Assembly: GCF_042453785.1 (NCBI RefSeq)
Contig: NC_091676.1
Location: forward strand, 1,061,501 to 1,125,500
Source: Malus domestica
Taxonomy: Eukaryota; Streptophyta; Magnoliopsida; Rosales; Rosaceae
Direction of reading: 5' to 3'
Length of the DNA stretch: 64,000 bases
Part shown: piece after piece, positions 34,836 to 46,451 of the stretch
How the letters are laid out: each line of letters starts with the position of its first letter
Position numbering within the stretch: position 1 is the first letter of the stretch
The notes under the pieces: model-generated
Told to the model about the DNA's origin: nothing
The model's input: only the letters and a program-made list of their open reading frames with translations
The model's database searches: none
Translations under genes and position numbers: made by a program

Positions 34836-35962
34836 GGGTAAAATACAAAAAACTACATCAATTATTGGTGTCACGACACTTTCATATCTCATCTTTTAAA
34901 ATTGACAATGTCATACCTCATCTTTAGAATTTGGTCCAATGTTATACCTTCCATTACTTGGCTGTGAAATTTTCAGTTAAATGCTGACATGGCTTGATTC
35001 GGAACCAACTTTCTATTAAAATAATAAAGAAAAATAAAAAAACAAAAACTTTTTTTTTTCTTTTTCTTTTCTCTATCTTCTTCTTCTGCAGGTTGGATGG
35101 GTTGGGGAGGGGGTGGGACAAACGACCTTTTCATTTTTTTTTCCTTTCTTCTTCTTTTTCTTTTTGGTTGCAGGGGTTTCCTTTTTTTTCTCTCTCTCCT
35201 TCTTCTTCTGCTTTTGCAGGTTGGGTTTTTTTTTTTTTTTTTTCCTCTCCCTCTCTTTCTCTCTACTTCTTCTTCTGCAGGTTGGATTGGGGGAGGGGGA
35301 CGGGCGAACTGGTTTCCGTTTTTTTTTTTTTTTTTTCCTTATCTTTCTTCTTCTTCTGCAGGTTAGGGGTGGTGGATTTGGGTTGCAGGTGTGGGAGGGA
35401 TCAGAGTTTTGACAGACGAACTGGGTTTCCTTCTTCTTTCGTTTTTTTTCTTTCCCCCTTCTCTATTCTGATTTGGGTTGCAGGTGTGGGAGGGATCGGG
35501 GTTTTGGGAAGGGGTGGGGGTTGGTGGGGTGATGGGATCTTGGGATCTGGGGGGGTTTGGTGCGGTGATGATATTTGGGGGGGGGGATGGGATTGATGTG
35601 TTTTCAAATTATTTATTTATTTTTTATTTTTTGTTGAAGATTAAGCAGGTAGGGGGAAGCAGATGACAGGGGAGAAGAGAGGGGGGGGGGAAAGAAGATG
35701 ACGAACTGAGGGTTTTTTTATTTATTATAAACTTTTATGTACTATTTTAATATTTAAATAATATTAAATAATTTTGTTTTAGTTTTTAATTATATTTTAT
35801 TAATTTTTTAATAAAAAATGGGTCCCTAATCAAGGCACGTTAGTATTTAACTGATAAATTCACGGCCAAGTAACGGAAGGTATAACATTGGATCAAATTC
35901 GTAAGATGAGGTATGAAAGTGTCGTGACACCAATAATTGAGGTAGTTTTTTGTACTTTACCC
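34836..35962. mobile_element. MULE-like element with long inverted repeats
   Basis: The termini GGGTAAAATACAAAAAACTA and (complemented) GGGTAAAGTACAAAAAACTA open inverted repeats of roughly 140-165 bp. The left repeat has an internal partial duplication. Flanking 9-mers TAATTTTAT (34827-34835) and AAATTTTAT (35963-35971) match at 8 of 9, a typical Mutator-type TSD size. The centre is a run of pyrimidine-rich modules ending TTCTTCTGCAGGTTGG. No transposase is present. The frames in it are low-complexity Phe-rich artefacts. Confidence 0.78.
35041..35500 (+). repeat. Reiterated polypyrimidine-TGCAG modules
   Basis: CT/T tracts ending in GCAG occur with AG at 35091, 35173, 35219, 35280 and 35361. 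Several are followed by GTTGG. A second short repeat, TTTGGGTTGCAGGTGTGGGA, is present at about 35376 and 35472. Each module looks like a strong plant 3' splice site. Confidence 0.75.
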
Positions 35963-35971
35963 AAATTTTAT

Positions 35972-37422
35972 TTAAAGAGAAAAACATCTTTTATCCTTGA
36001 TAATAATTTTCAAATTACTGGTACATTCTCATCGTAATATCGTGTGTGAATAACTCTCATCGTAATATCGTGTGTGAATAACACAAACGTCTTGTACACA
36101 ACAAATTTATATATTGACAATAACAACATATTCTACGAATGTCATGTTTGACAAGAACAACAATAATAACAAAACTTTATCCTACGAAGTAGGGGGCTGG
36201 GTGTATGAATCTAAGATCACTACTGCGCTTGGTTTTGTGCCAAATATTTCGTTAGCTTCAAGTACTCTATGTCTTTTTTTAGAATTTATGTATCTATTTG
36301 CCATGAATCTCTTAGAATTTCTAAACCCTTACTATACCTCTTTGCCATGAATCTCTATCTCATTGTCATATTTTTTAACTGGAGTATTTATTATAAGTCT
36401 TCAGTTCACAAAATCATGCTTGATAAAATAAAATTAAAAATATAACTCGTGAGTTAGGTTGGTTTGTGTCGAAATGCCCTAATCCTCTCTATTTTCCATC
36501 AAATTTGTTATCTTCCTAAGCTTAAACATCGATTTTTGTCATCTCCAAAATATACTAGTAAAGTGTTGTGCTTTAGAATGCCAACACTAATTGAGGCTTA
36601 AAATATGGTTAGTTTAGTAGGAGAAAGTCTTATGTCGAGACGCCTGTAGAACCTCTACGCATAAAGAGTTGAACTAGAAAATGAATGGTATCTAAAATAG
36701 GGAATGATGTATTTAGTATGTGCGGTCCAATGACGATGTGTTATCCGAAGTCCATTCCAATTTTTTTAAATGATACAATTATATTCAACAATTATGCCCG
36801 CATTTTTCTCGTGTGACAATTCACACCACAATAAACAATCAGTGCATACATCGGGATAGCAAAGTGTTTGGACCCAATTTTGCACTATCGGTCCGTTTAA
36901 TTGAGGCCGTTGAATTTTAATAGATGTTATCATTGGACCATCATAGTAATTATCTTGTGAAAATGTTGAATTTGGATATGAGAATAAAACTGAGAGAGTT
37001 TATTCAATAAGAAAATAGTCTCCATGCCATATTGGAGACCACAAAATTAGTTGGCCTTTATTTAAGATCAATCTGGCTTTGACCTAGTGGTGGAGCTAGA
37101 ATTTTCAAATAATGGGATCATAATATCAACTAAAAAAGCTTCATTGGCCCATTTAGTCGGACACCTAATAGGCACTTGCCGATTCCTGCCAACACATGCC
37201 GAAAGCTTACGTCAATATATGTCGACAACTACTATTACTAGGCTTTGTCGATGGATACATACTGTGGAGTAATGTTGAAAACTACCAAGACTTGTCAACT
37301 TAGGTATTTCATCAAGCATATGGTGCACACAAGAAGAGAGAAAAGGAAGACAAATACGATAGAAGAAAATAGAAGTAAGGGAGGAGGTTGTAATTTAGTT
37401 TACCTTAACTATTTATAGGGGT
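35972..37422. other. Intergenic, nothing recognised
   Basis: A 28-bp tandem duplication (TCTCATCGTAATATCGTGTG...) lies at about 36027-36081. No gene or delimited transposon was seen. Confidence 0.4.
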
Positions 37423-37850
37423 TGTTGATGCACAAAATCCGGAGGATCTTGGACCAACGTAAATCCGGCCATAAATCACACAAACGCTCAAAAATACAAA
37501 GATGTATTGTGGTTCACCCCAATGGTTGGGCTACGTCCACACTAATGTTGATTATGTATGTATGTATGGATTACAATAGATCAGAAAGGGAGATCTATGT
37601 GGATGCAACCCTTGCAATTTTGCTATCTGTTTGGCTGAGAGGGTATTGAGATATGAGACTTTGTTTGCATGTGTGAGGATATGAGATGTGTGGCTCTCTG
37701 ATGTTGAGTGAAGGTGAGACCTTCTAATGAGGGTTAGAGAGAGTCCCTTTTATAGAATAAGGGCTCCCTCCCTTTTTACATTTGTCATGGGTTTAGGGAT
37801 GAGGTCCAAAGACGAGGCCCAATATATGGTACCAATAGGGATCGAATACA
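37423..37850 (-). mobile_element. Probable solo LTR, related to the gypsy-type LTR at 4869
   Basis: It begins TGTTGATGCACAAAATC like the LTR at 4869 and shares GTGGTTCACCC...GGCTACGTCCAC. A minus-strand TATAAAAGGG at about 37747-37756 could be its promoter. The outer boundary is uncertain because no convincing TSD was found. No internal domain flanks it. Confidence 0.5.
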
Positions 37851-39353
37851 ACACATAAATAGATACACATATAGTTTTTGAAATTATTGAGATCAAAAGC
37901 AACTAATGACCCCATGTTAACCCTGCCGTTGCTTTGATCTCATACTGATTTGCGGGGGATCGTGATGTATCTTTTGTACAGTCAGCATGGTAAAATTCCA
38001 TAAAATTATTGGAAAATTGTTTCCTTGAGTCAGCATACACGTGGTCTGCATCAAGCATTTGGAATTTTGATTGAACCTGACTGTGGATAATAGCACCAAT
38101 TCAGGCTGAGATAATTGTTAGTAAAGGGATTGGCTGATTAAGAGCTATCTGTCATTGAAAGCTGAATTCTATTTGAACTTTTCAGAGATTAGCAATCTTG
38201 TCTCCAGATTCTAGAACCCAAGACTAAATGTGTTCTTTTGTATCGTGATCTCTCGAATACATAAGTCAATAGTGCATTCAACACTACCATTACATTCATT
38301 CTACTAGCCAACTAAGCTCGGTTGTGAGTTGGCACATCTACGTTAATTAGAAAAATATAGTTAACTTTTAATTACTTGACTTACGCGCTACATGAGTTTG
38401 GTAATTTTTAGGACCACCAATTCAATGTGATTTTTGAATTGAATTGGCTCAAAGGCCCAATATTTGAAATGAGGAATTGTAGCCAAACATATCATCCAGT
38501 TCAATGCATATCTTCCTCATTTCGACCACAACGGTAAAACTCTATTGAAATCTCACAATCACAGGTATACGAAGCTTCTCACTCCTCCTCCCTCTTTTCT
38601 CTGAGATTTACTTATTTTGTTTGTGGTCTATTTATAGTCTTTATTATCGATTGACACGTATTAAGTTTAGGATAATAAAGTGAAGAAGAATTAAGTTAAT
38701 AATAGAGGCTACAATGACACACACAAAATAAATGTTACATATCTGTCCCATTTCCATTCTATGCTGACATTCACCATTCTGCGAATTTTTCCATGTAACT
38801 AATGAAATTCTATCTTCACATTAGCATAGGATGGAAGTGGAAAAGATCGGTTTGAGAATGCCAAAACTATATATCCACCCCCATCAGATTATCCATGCCC
38901 ACAAATTTTTTTACCTTTCCTACATTATTACTTATCTCATTATATGATACGTGCCGCATGATAAAAATATATTAATACAAGGATGTAATTTCCATTGCAA
39001 TTTAAAATTACATTATTACTTATCTTATTGTATGATACATACCGCATGATAAAAACATATTAATACGAGGATATATTTTCCGTTGCAACTTAGAATTCAT
39101 CCACCAATTGCGTGCATGATCGCTTAGGCACAGAGTATACCCTCTATTGCCACAAAATGACAAAACCAAAATCACACGACTAAGCCTCTTTTTTCTTTTG
39201 TTGGAAATCACACGAAAAGCTGGTGTCCGTGTTCATGCGCGTATTAGCCCAATGGTGAAACTAATCAAACACATTAGAAAAGACCAATCTAATTAACTAA
39301 TGAATTAATTTAAAGTTTTAGACCCATTCATCTCACATGCTGATTTGGTCCAA
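37851..39353. other. Intergenic, with a local tandem duplication
   Basis: An imperfect direct repeat of about 86 bp (starting near 38927 and 39013, ATTACTTATCT.ATT.TATGATAC) is the only structure noted. No coding frame is supported. Confidence 0.45.
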
Positions 39354-39712
39354 GAAGAAATTTTTAATTATGATAAGAACACGAGTGATACATCACGTAT
39401 TTTTATGTAAGTGGTGAAATTTTGTATTTTTTAAGTTATTAACTTTCCAACTCATAGAGGTCGCACTTGGTGCGATGGCAAGTGCCTTCGCCCATGAGCG
39501 GTAGGTCTCGGGTTCGAGACTTGGGAGCAGCCTCTCCATAAATGGGGGTAAGGCTAGCCGACATTCACCTCTCCCAGACCCTGCGTAAAGCGGGAGCCTT
39601 GTGCACTGGGTACGACCTTTTATTAACTTTCCAACTCACATATTTCTCAATTTGCATAGTAACACGTCGTGTACTACTCCGTGTGCCAGTCACATTAAAA
39701 AATCTCTCTAGT
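39354..39712. mobile_element. MITE copy 2, interrupted by a SINE
   Basis: It resembles the element at 34313-34490 on both sides of the SINE (left AGAAATTTTTAATTATGATAAGAACACG, shown as separate blocks AGAAATTTTT and ATAAGAACACG; right CACATTAAAAAATCTCTC). Without the SINE it would be close to 175 bp. Confidence 0.55.
39455..39619 (+). mobile_element. tRNA-derived SINE with 19-bp TSD
   Basis: A 165-bp insert bounded by perfect 19-bp repeats TTATTAACTTTCCAACTCA (39436-39454 and 39620-39638). It has an A-box-like TGGCAAGTGCC and a B-box GGTTCGAGAC, as in tRNA-derived pol III promoters, and ends GGGTACGACCTTT. Long TSDs and internal A/B boxes identify a SINE. It sits inside the MITE copy. Confidence 0.93.
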
Positions 39713-40270
39713 CCAAGGGTTTACAAATATTATACAATCCGAGTCGGTCGGTTGACTGGCATGGCGTCAAACCTTTGATTCTTTTCCAAACAGTACGTAC
39801 AGAAATGCCCAACCCCTCTCCTCCTTTGACGGTGTACTATCCAGTTCATCTCTTACAATTTCAAATATTCAACGGTCAAATATTCGAAACCCATCACCCC
39901 TTCCTTTCATCATTAATCTCCCTTTTACAAACGGACTAGAATTATCTCATTTCCTCTTTTTATCCTCTTATCTCACATTCTTTATTTTGCCTTTTTTTTT
40001 ATTTATTAAAAATTAATATAAAATATTGACGTAACTTAATCGTAACTGTTCAAATAGAAGAATATGGAAGTAACAAAAAGAGGGGCTCCTTTATAAACCT
40101 TTTCCTAAGTTTCAAACTTGAACTGCGTCCATACTATATATATCATATATTATACACACACACACCAGCGGTCCAACCTCATCTCTCTCATTCAACACAA
40201 AACACAAAAACAAGCATCATCCATCCACCTACTGTACCATTCTAACTTTGATATCTCAGATTCAGTAATC
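39713..40270 (+). promoter_or_regulatory. Promoter and leader of the U-box gene
   Basis: A TATAAA at 40092-40097 is a good TATA box, about 175 bases before the ATG. TA-rich sequence continues at about 40133-40155. The reading frame stays open upstream of the chosen ATG by chance. Confidence 0.5.
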
Positions 40271-41599
40271 ATGACCTTGTCATGGAGAAGATTGAGAGCC
40301 GGCCGCCGTGCTGCCAAGGAAGGTGAGACTGGCGACATGGAGCTGACCATACCAAACCACTTCCGGTGCCCAATCTCACTCGACTTGATGAAGGATCCGG
40401 TCACGCTGTCCACCGGGATCACGTACGACCGCCACAGCATAGAGACGTGGATCGAAGCAGAAAACTTCACATGCCCTATTACCAACCAAGTCCTCACAAG
40501 CTTTGATCTCATTCCCAACCACACCATCCGCAAGATGATACAAGATTGGTGCGTCGAGAAAAAGTCTTTTGGAATCGAGCGCATTCCCACCCCTCGCATT
40601 CCGATCAGTTCGGTTCAGGTTGCCGAGATTTTATCAAAGATCTCGACATCGAGTCATCATCAGAACAAGGATGATTGCCAAGTTTTGGTGACGAAGATCA
40701 AGGCGTTGGCGAAAGAAAGCGAGCGTAACAAGCGTTGCATTGTGGCTACTGGCACGGGGAGCGTCTTAGCGGGTGCGTTTAGTGCACTTTCAAATTCTCA
40801 ACACCATCAAAACGTTGCCGTTTTGGAGGAGATTTTGTCTGCTTTGACTTTGGTTTTCCCGCTTGACGGGGAGGCCAGTTTGTACCTCGGATCGCCTGCT
40901 TCGTTGCGTTGCATGGTGTGGTTTTTGGAGAGTGGAGATTTGTCGCAGAGGCGAAACGCAGCGTTAGTGCTCAAAGAGACCGCTGTCTCATCCGATCATG
41001 ATCATCAGAAGACCGATGCTTTGGCAGAGATTGAAGGAGCTCTCGAAGCGCTAGTGAAGCTGATCAAAGAACCAGTTTGCGCTACTTCTACAAAAGCGTC
41101 CTTGGTCATCATTTATCAAATGGTTAACTCATCATCGTCTCTTTCGAAAGAGAAAATTAAAGAGAGATTTGTGGAGATGGAATTGGTGTCGCTGCTTTCG
41201 GACTTTCTTGTAGATGCCGAAAGAAGTATTTGCGAGAGGGCATTGGGAGTTCTTGACAGACTTTGTGGAAGCAAGCAAGGAAGGGAAAAGGCCTACCTTC
41301 ATGCCTTGACCATGCCGGTTGTGGTGAAAAAGATACTTAGGGTTTCAGATCTGGCCACAGAGTTTTCTGTGTCTATTCTTTGGAAGCTTTGCAAGAACGA
41401 GACCAGGGAAGATGGAGGTGTGGTCGTGGAGTCCCTTCAAGTGGGTGCGTTTCAGAAGCTCTTGCTGCTTTTGCAAGTTGGGTGTGCGGAGAGGACCAAA
41501 GAAAAGGCCACGGACTTGTTGAAGGCGTTGAACATTCATAGGGAGAGGTTGGAGTGCATTGATTCTATGGATTTTAAGCAGCTCAAGAGGTCTTTTTGA
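40271..41599 (+). CDS. PUB21: U-box E3 ubiquitin ligase with ARM repeats, PUB21-like
   Basis: Intronless, 443 aa from the ATG at 40271 (MTLSWRRLRAGRR). An in-frame ATG 51 codons upstream lies in the leader and gives a non-conserved extension. The U-box is at about 28-100 (IPNHFRCPISLDLMKDPVTL then TGITYDRHSIETW and CPITNQ). It recruits E2 enzymes and ubiquitinates targets. The rest is helical, with ARM-type repeats (RNAALVLKE, RALGVLDRLC) for substrate binding. Length and layout fit the PUB20/PUB21 branch, relatives of the stress-related PUB22/23/24 ligases. Many of these genes are rapidly induced, but no specific element was identified here. A poly-A signal AATAAA lies at about 41848. The exact paralogue number is uncertain. 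Confidence 0.9.
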   Translation: MTLSWRRLRAGRRAAKEGETGDMELTIPNHFRCPISLDLMKDPVTLSTGITYDRHSIETWIEAENFTCPITNQVLTSFDLIPNHTIRKMIQDWCVEKKSFGIERIPTPRIPISSVQVAEILSKISTSSHHQNKDDCQVLVTKIKALAKESERNKRCIVATGTGSVLAGAFSALSNSQHHQNVAVLEEILSALTLVFPLDGEASLYLGSPASLRCMVWFLESGDLSQRRNAALVLKETAVSSDHDHQKTDALAEIEGALEALVKLIKEPVCATSTKASLVIIYQMVNSSSSLSKEKIKERFVEMELVSLLSDFLVDAERSICERALGVLDRLCGSKQGREKAYLHALTMPVVVKKILRVSDLATEFSVSILWKLCKNETREDGGVVVESLQVGAFQKLLLLLQVGCAERTKEKATDLLKALNIHRERLECIDSMDFKQLKRSF

Positions 41600-42472
41600 T
41601 TATTCATCAATGTTCAGAAGATCATTGTAGTTGTTAATTAGAAGGAGAGAAAGCTAGGGTTACTGATTGACCCTTTTCAAAATTTTCAGAGTTCATCAAT
41701 GTTGTACAAAATACAAATAATATACATACTAATTGGTTTTACAGCAATTCAGTGCTGATCACTATATATTCGCCTCGTGAGTATGTAGTCTTTCAATTGG
41801 TACTTGTTCTTGATGCGTGTATGTCGAGTTAATTAGTTTGAGTGTGTAATAAAACATAATGTTATCTGTACCATATCTATTGATTACCTATAATAGAGGT
41901 GAATCCCATATAGGTTCTGTGTAAGTGATTTTGATGAGTCTTTTTGGAACCAGTTTTTAGTAAAAATACAAGTGAATTCCGCAAAAACACTTAAATACTC
42001 CCTGCAAGATAATAGCACATAACTGGTGCTTCTTGTAATAAGCATTTCACATGCTTTTGAACAAACTCGAATATTACAAATACCATGTGAGAGCTGCTAG
42101 GGTTTTTGTATACAACTATACAAAAATTGTTATATTGTCATCTGTCACTGGAAATATAGAAAACGATTCCACACATATTAGCTACAGACCAACTCAGACT
42201 CGATGGCTCCGCAAGATCGCAGGAGCCCGAATTGACTGATCTTTAGAAACTAAACAAACAAACAAAATTGGAAAACACAAAAACAAGAAAATTACAAAGC
42301 AAACACAGTAAATCTCTCTCCTTTTAACCAAACTCTGTTTCGGATCCAGCCAAATGAACAAGGCGCAGAGTTTTTAAGTGGCTGACTAATCTAGGTTCTC
42401 CAAACTCTGTAAATATTTTTGCAGTCTTGAACACGGATAGAATTCTAAATTTTTTTAGGTTTCTTTAAAAAT
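41600..42472. other. 3' flank of the U-box gene and intergenic DNA
   Basis: The first 250 bases are the probable 3' UTR. No other gene was seen. Confidence 0.45.
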
Positions 42473-42622
42473 AGGGGTGTGTTATCCACACACTCCATTT
42501 TACTTCTCACGCACCCCTTAATAATTTCTGTCTGTTGATCTTCTTCAATTCATTCGATCAGACGGTTAAAAATTAAAAAAATGTGTGAGAAGTAAAATGG
42601 GGTGTGTGGATATCACACCCCT
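42473..42622. mobile_element. Fold-back MITE, 150 bp
   Basis: Terminal inverted repeats of about 38 bp: AGGGGTGTGTTATCCACACA... pairs with ...TGTGTGGATATCACACCCCT, and CATTTTACTTCTCAC pairs with GTGAGAAGTAAAATG. The family is shared with 9058-9207. The flanks are A/T-rich, so the TSD is ambiguous. Confidence 0.85.
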
Positions 42623-43152
42623 AAAAAATTAGACAAGGGGTGGGTGACCATTAGGTTTTCCAATAACTTTTTTGCAGGATAAAATTCAAATTCTCATCAA
42701 ACCACGCCTTTGAACGGCAGCTTGGTCGCCAACTTGAAGTCAGTTGTTCTTCTAGATGCTTAAATGGCCCACTACTTTAATAAGCATATATATTATAGAT
42801 GGATCTATTAGTCATTTGACTATAAACTTTGCAATAATTGACCGATCTCTAGAGAGATTTTTCAGTGTACCCGAAACATATGATGATATGCCAAATGTTA
42901 TTATAGAAGTGAATGAATTTTTTTTTCAAATGTTGTCCAACTGTATAATGACATATGATGTATCAATCCGTGTTTTTGGCACATTGAAAAATCTCTTCTC
43001 CTAGTGAGAACCCGGAGGGTATGATTTATATTTTGTTGTTGGGTTAAAATTATGATGAACGATCATTGCTTTTGTGTGTTGTGTTGAATGAGTGGTTAGG
43101 GTTGTAGGGAATATTTTTGCTCATCATCTTCAAGTGATGGTGACGTTCACCA
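42623..43152. other. Intergenic with a possible third MITE copy
   Basis: CTAGAGAGATTTTTCAGTGT (about 42849) and CACATTGAAAAATCTCTTCTCC (in two blocks, CACATTGAAAAAT and CTCTTCTCC, to about 43001) are inverted ends like those of the MITE at 34313. The interior between them is more diverged. Confidence 0.45.
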
Positions 43153-43161
43153 TTTTATTTA

Positions 43162-44121
43162 GGCCTAATCAGATAAATGGTCCCCGTGGTCATATGGTAT
43201 TCGGACGATAGCCCATGTGGTAAAAAAATTCGGATTTAAACCCCTGTGGTCTAAGTCTGTTAGGATTTATGCCCCAAATTATAATTTCTGTTATTCCTCC
43301 GTTAGTTTAGGTGTTTTGGTTAAGGAGAACATTTGACTTTGGTCACATTTATTCCTCCCCATTCCCCAGCTCCGCCGCCGCTTCCCCGTTCCTCGCCTGG
43401 GTCGCCAGCCGTGCCAATTCCACCATCAAAATTCAAAAGATAAGGCTTTTGGGTTTTGACGTATTCTTCTCACTCAGGTGGATATGGCAGCTAGGAGACT
43501 CTCCTCCTTACTCTCTCGCTCCCTCTTAGCCGCTTCTCCTTCTTCTGGGTTTGCAGCTTCTCTGCTTCGCTCTGGAGGTGACACCTTCTTCCCACTTTTC
43601 TACTTTTTACCTTTTACAGTGTTGTTTCACTTGTTCTTCTGGTAATCTTTCATGGGTTTTCTTCATTCGGTTCCATGGTTTTTATGTTCTAACCACATGT
43701 GCAAGTAATTTTCTGTATGTGATTTGGGGTGTGTGTATACGCGTGTGTGTGTCTCTCTCTCTCGCTCTGGAATTTTTGAATGATGGTGGAGCCATCATAC
43801 AGCCAAAGATGCATGGAGTTTTTAATTTTCGTGATTTAATACGACGAATAATACTCCTCACAGAGAAGAGCTAGCAGGCGACCCAGGCGAGGAACGGGGA
43901 AGCGGCGGCGGAGCTGGGGAATGGGGAGGAATAAATGTGACCAAAGTCAAATGTTCTCCTTAACCAAAACACCTAAACTAACGGAGGAATAACATAAATT
44001 ATAATTTGGGGCATAAATCCTAGCAGACTTAGACCACAGGGGTTTAAATCCGAATTTTTTTACCACATGGGCTATCTTCCGAATATCATATGACCACGGG
44101 GACCATTTATCCGATTAGGCC
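43162..44121 (+). mobile_element. Pack-MULE-like element with 245-bp terminal inverted repeats
   Basis: A perfect 9-bp TSD, TTTTATTTA (43153-43161 and 44122-44130), bounds the element. Its inverted repeats, 43162-43406 and 43877-44121, match almost throughout and start GGCCTAATC. The 9-bp TSD plus long inverted repeats are typical of Mutator-like elements. The 470-bp centre carries gene-like sequence (see the exon at 43484) and no transposase. Confidence 0.93.
43484..43577 (+). pseudogene. Captured first exon encoding a mitochondrial presequence, ALDH2B-like
   Basis: An ATG-led frame of about 31 codons (MAARRLSSLLSRSLLAASPS, then SGFAASLLRSG) ends at a GT donor (GGAG before GTGACACC) and is followed by T-rich intron-like sequence. 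It is rich in Arg, Ser, Leu and Ala with no acidic residues, as in mitochondrial targeting peptides. The first residues resemble plant mitochondrial aldehyde dehydrogenase ALDH2B. The assignment is from memory of the family and is tentative. No acceptor exon was recognised inside the element. Confidence 0.6.
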
Positions 44122-44130
44122 TTTTATTTA

Positions 44131-44446
44131 TTACCGTCATATGAGTTTAAATTTTGAGATCTGCATGGTGAATAGACACAAATTTTAAAATTTAAACTCA
44201 TCTAACAGTGATAAATAAGGTGATAAATATTAACACTACTCGAGAATGGTGTATGTACATGTGTTTTTCTTGGGAACGAAACAAGATAGATCATGTAATT
44301 TTCGCCAAACCTAATAATCTAACCTAACAAAAACACACTTAGTACGAAACAATATGGGCATAACAAGGACAACACAACTTTATTATCCCTCTCCCACTCG
44401 TTCTGAGCCATTTTTCTGCACCTCCACACTTCTTCGAATACAACTA
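44131..44446. other. Short intergenic stretch between two transposons
   Basis: AT-rich, no gene or repeats recognised. Confidence 0.4.
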
Positions 44447-44865
44447 TTAGACCATCTCTAACCCTGACCTAAAACCTAAAAATATTTAGCCCAAAAATTT
44501 TTTGTTTTAGCCTAGAAACAGCTTTTCTGCTCCAACCATTATGGTCTAGAATTTTAGCCCCAGATTATTAAAAAATGAATTTAGGTTTTTTTTTTTAAAT
44601 TAACTTAAAAAAATTATGTAGACTATCCTAAATTAATTTTATGAACACTTTAACCTAAAAATATTTAAATTCTGATAAATTTTGAAAAATCACTAAATCA
44701 ATACATGAAACTCATGATAACATAAATTTAATACAACGACATTTAATAAACCACATAAACTTAATACAAATGACAATTAATAAACCACATAAACTTAAAA
44801 AAAAAAAAGACAATTAATAAACCACATAAACTTAATACAATCAAAAACTCATAAACTACATAAAC

Positions 44866-45850
44866 TTAATGATGATATCCACCATCTTGACTTGGTGGTG
44901 GACTTGGTGATGGATTTGGGTGATGGTCTTGAGATGAGTCATCATCTTGAAATACACTCATTGTGGCATACCTTCGTAAAATGTCCTTTTGCTTACCACA
45001 TAAGTAATTATTCCTCTCTGGAGTGTATTTGTCGAGGTCATCCATCATCAAATTAATTTCGAACCTTTCTTGCTCCCTATCCCCTACTTCCTTCATGGCT
45101 AAACGCATTTGGGCCGATTCTTCTTGCCGAGAGATATGGTTTTTGGTTTATTCTTGCAAATCCGGTAGCAATTTGTGCACTTATCGGATCTTGGGACTTC
45201 CCTTTTCTCTTTGCTTCCTTTTACTTATCTCTACCTAGGGGCCTTGCAAAAGAATAAGTTGGGGTCATTTGTTCGACATCTTCATTGTTAGCAAAATTCA
45301 CACCTTCATTGACATCATTTGGGGGTGGGGCTTCACTATGAAATAATCTTCCTCATTGATGGTCTGCATCAGTTCCCCATCTCGGACAATCCTTGAAGAT
45401 GTTCCAAGCATGATGCAACTTAAAAACTTGATTTTTTGGTGTAGTTCTTGTCTTGTAAATTGCCATTATTTTGTCACCCTATGCAACAAATACATAAAAA
45501 CAATTAGTTGCAAAATACTATTATGTAAATGACAAATAAAATATCAACAAAGAAACTCACAATTTCTTAGGTGCCCCTTCCACTAGGCATGTCAACCATG
45601 ACTCTCTCCAAGCTTCCATTCCACAAAGTGCACGCTTTGTTGATAATCTTCCACTGATCATAAACACCACCAGCTTCCCTTCGACCGGTGTTGGAGTTTT
45701 TATGGAACTTATCAATGATTTTACCCCACAAACCTTTCTATTTTGATTTGTGCCGACGGCACCATCTTCGCTAAAAGAAATCCATGCCAAACATAAAGCA
45801 ATATATTCGTCAAAGATCCAATTACGAGCTCTAACATGCTCTTTTGCCAT
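44866..45850 (-). pseudogene. Degenerate PIF/Harbinger Myb/SANT-like accessory protein
   Basis: The N-terminal part (45850 downward) begins MAKEHVRARNWIFDEYIALC with the SEDGAVGTNQN segment. It then changes frame near 45730, after which conserved sequence (VYDQWKIINKACTLWNG) continues. A further block near 45400-45480 encodes FKLHHAWNIFKDCPRW, and the C terminus is open at 45108-44866. This is the pattern of the DNA-binding partner ORF of Pong/PIF elements, often labelled a NAM-associated or GST-like protein. Frameshifts and stops make it a pseudogene. Confidence 0.7.
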
Positions 45851-46451
45851 CTTGAAAAATTATGAAATGAGAAGAAATGGTAGAAAGAAAAATGGGAAGA
45901 ATTGTAGGAGAAAAATGAGTTTTGTGTGGATGTTTGAACAAATACATAGGTATTTATAGAGTTTTTGGTTGAATTTTGAGTTAAATTATTATTTTTAAAT
46001 TATTTTACCAGTTGGATTTAAATTTGGACCGTTAGATCTTGTTTTTCCCGTTAGATTTGATTATATTTGATCTAAGCCGTTGGATTCAATAAATATATAA
46101 ATATAAAACAAAAAATATATATATTTGAACGTGGACCGTTGGATTAACCAACGGTCCAATGAAACTGGTCGTTGGATGAAAAAAAGTAGTCGTTGGGCTA
46201 CAGTGAGGCTGACATGCAAGGGGGACAACCCCACATGGATAGGCCTCAGCTGGAAATGAATGTGGCGTGTGACGCGCGTTTGGGTGTCTGGGTTTTGGTG
46301 TGTGGCCTTCACAACCCACTTTTCACTCTCACCCGTGGGTCCCACTTCAATTTATGGCTAAATTGTGGCCAGTATTTGGCTTCCTTTTAGGTTTTAGGTT
46401 TGGTTTAGGTTTTGGGTTGGGTTGGGTTGATTTTGGGGTTGGGGAGGTTTA

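Noticed and set aside
34994..35666. Long Phe/Gly-rich frames on the plus strand
   Set aside because: Low-complexity translation of polypyrimidine and G-rich repeats inside a MULE.
39455..39619. A tRNA gene
   Set aside because: A and B boxes are present, but no cloverleaf closes, and the insert has 19-bp TSDs, so it is a SINE.
40118..40270. 51-codon N-terminal extension of the U-box protein
   Set aside because: It lies in the leader just after the TATA box. The U-box family starts close to the domain, so ATG 40271 is better.
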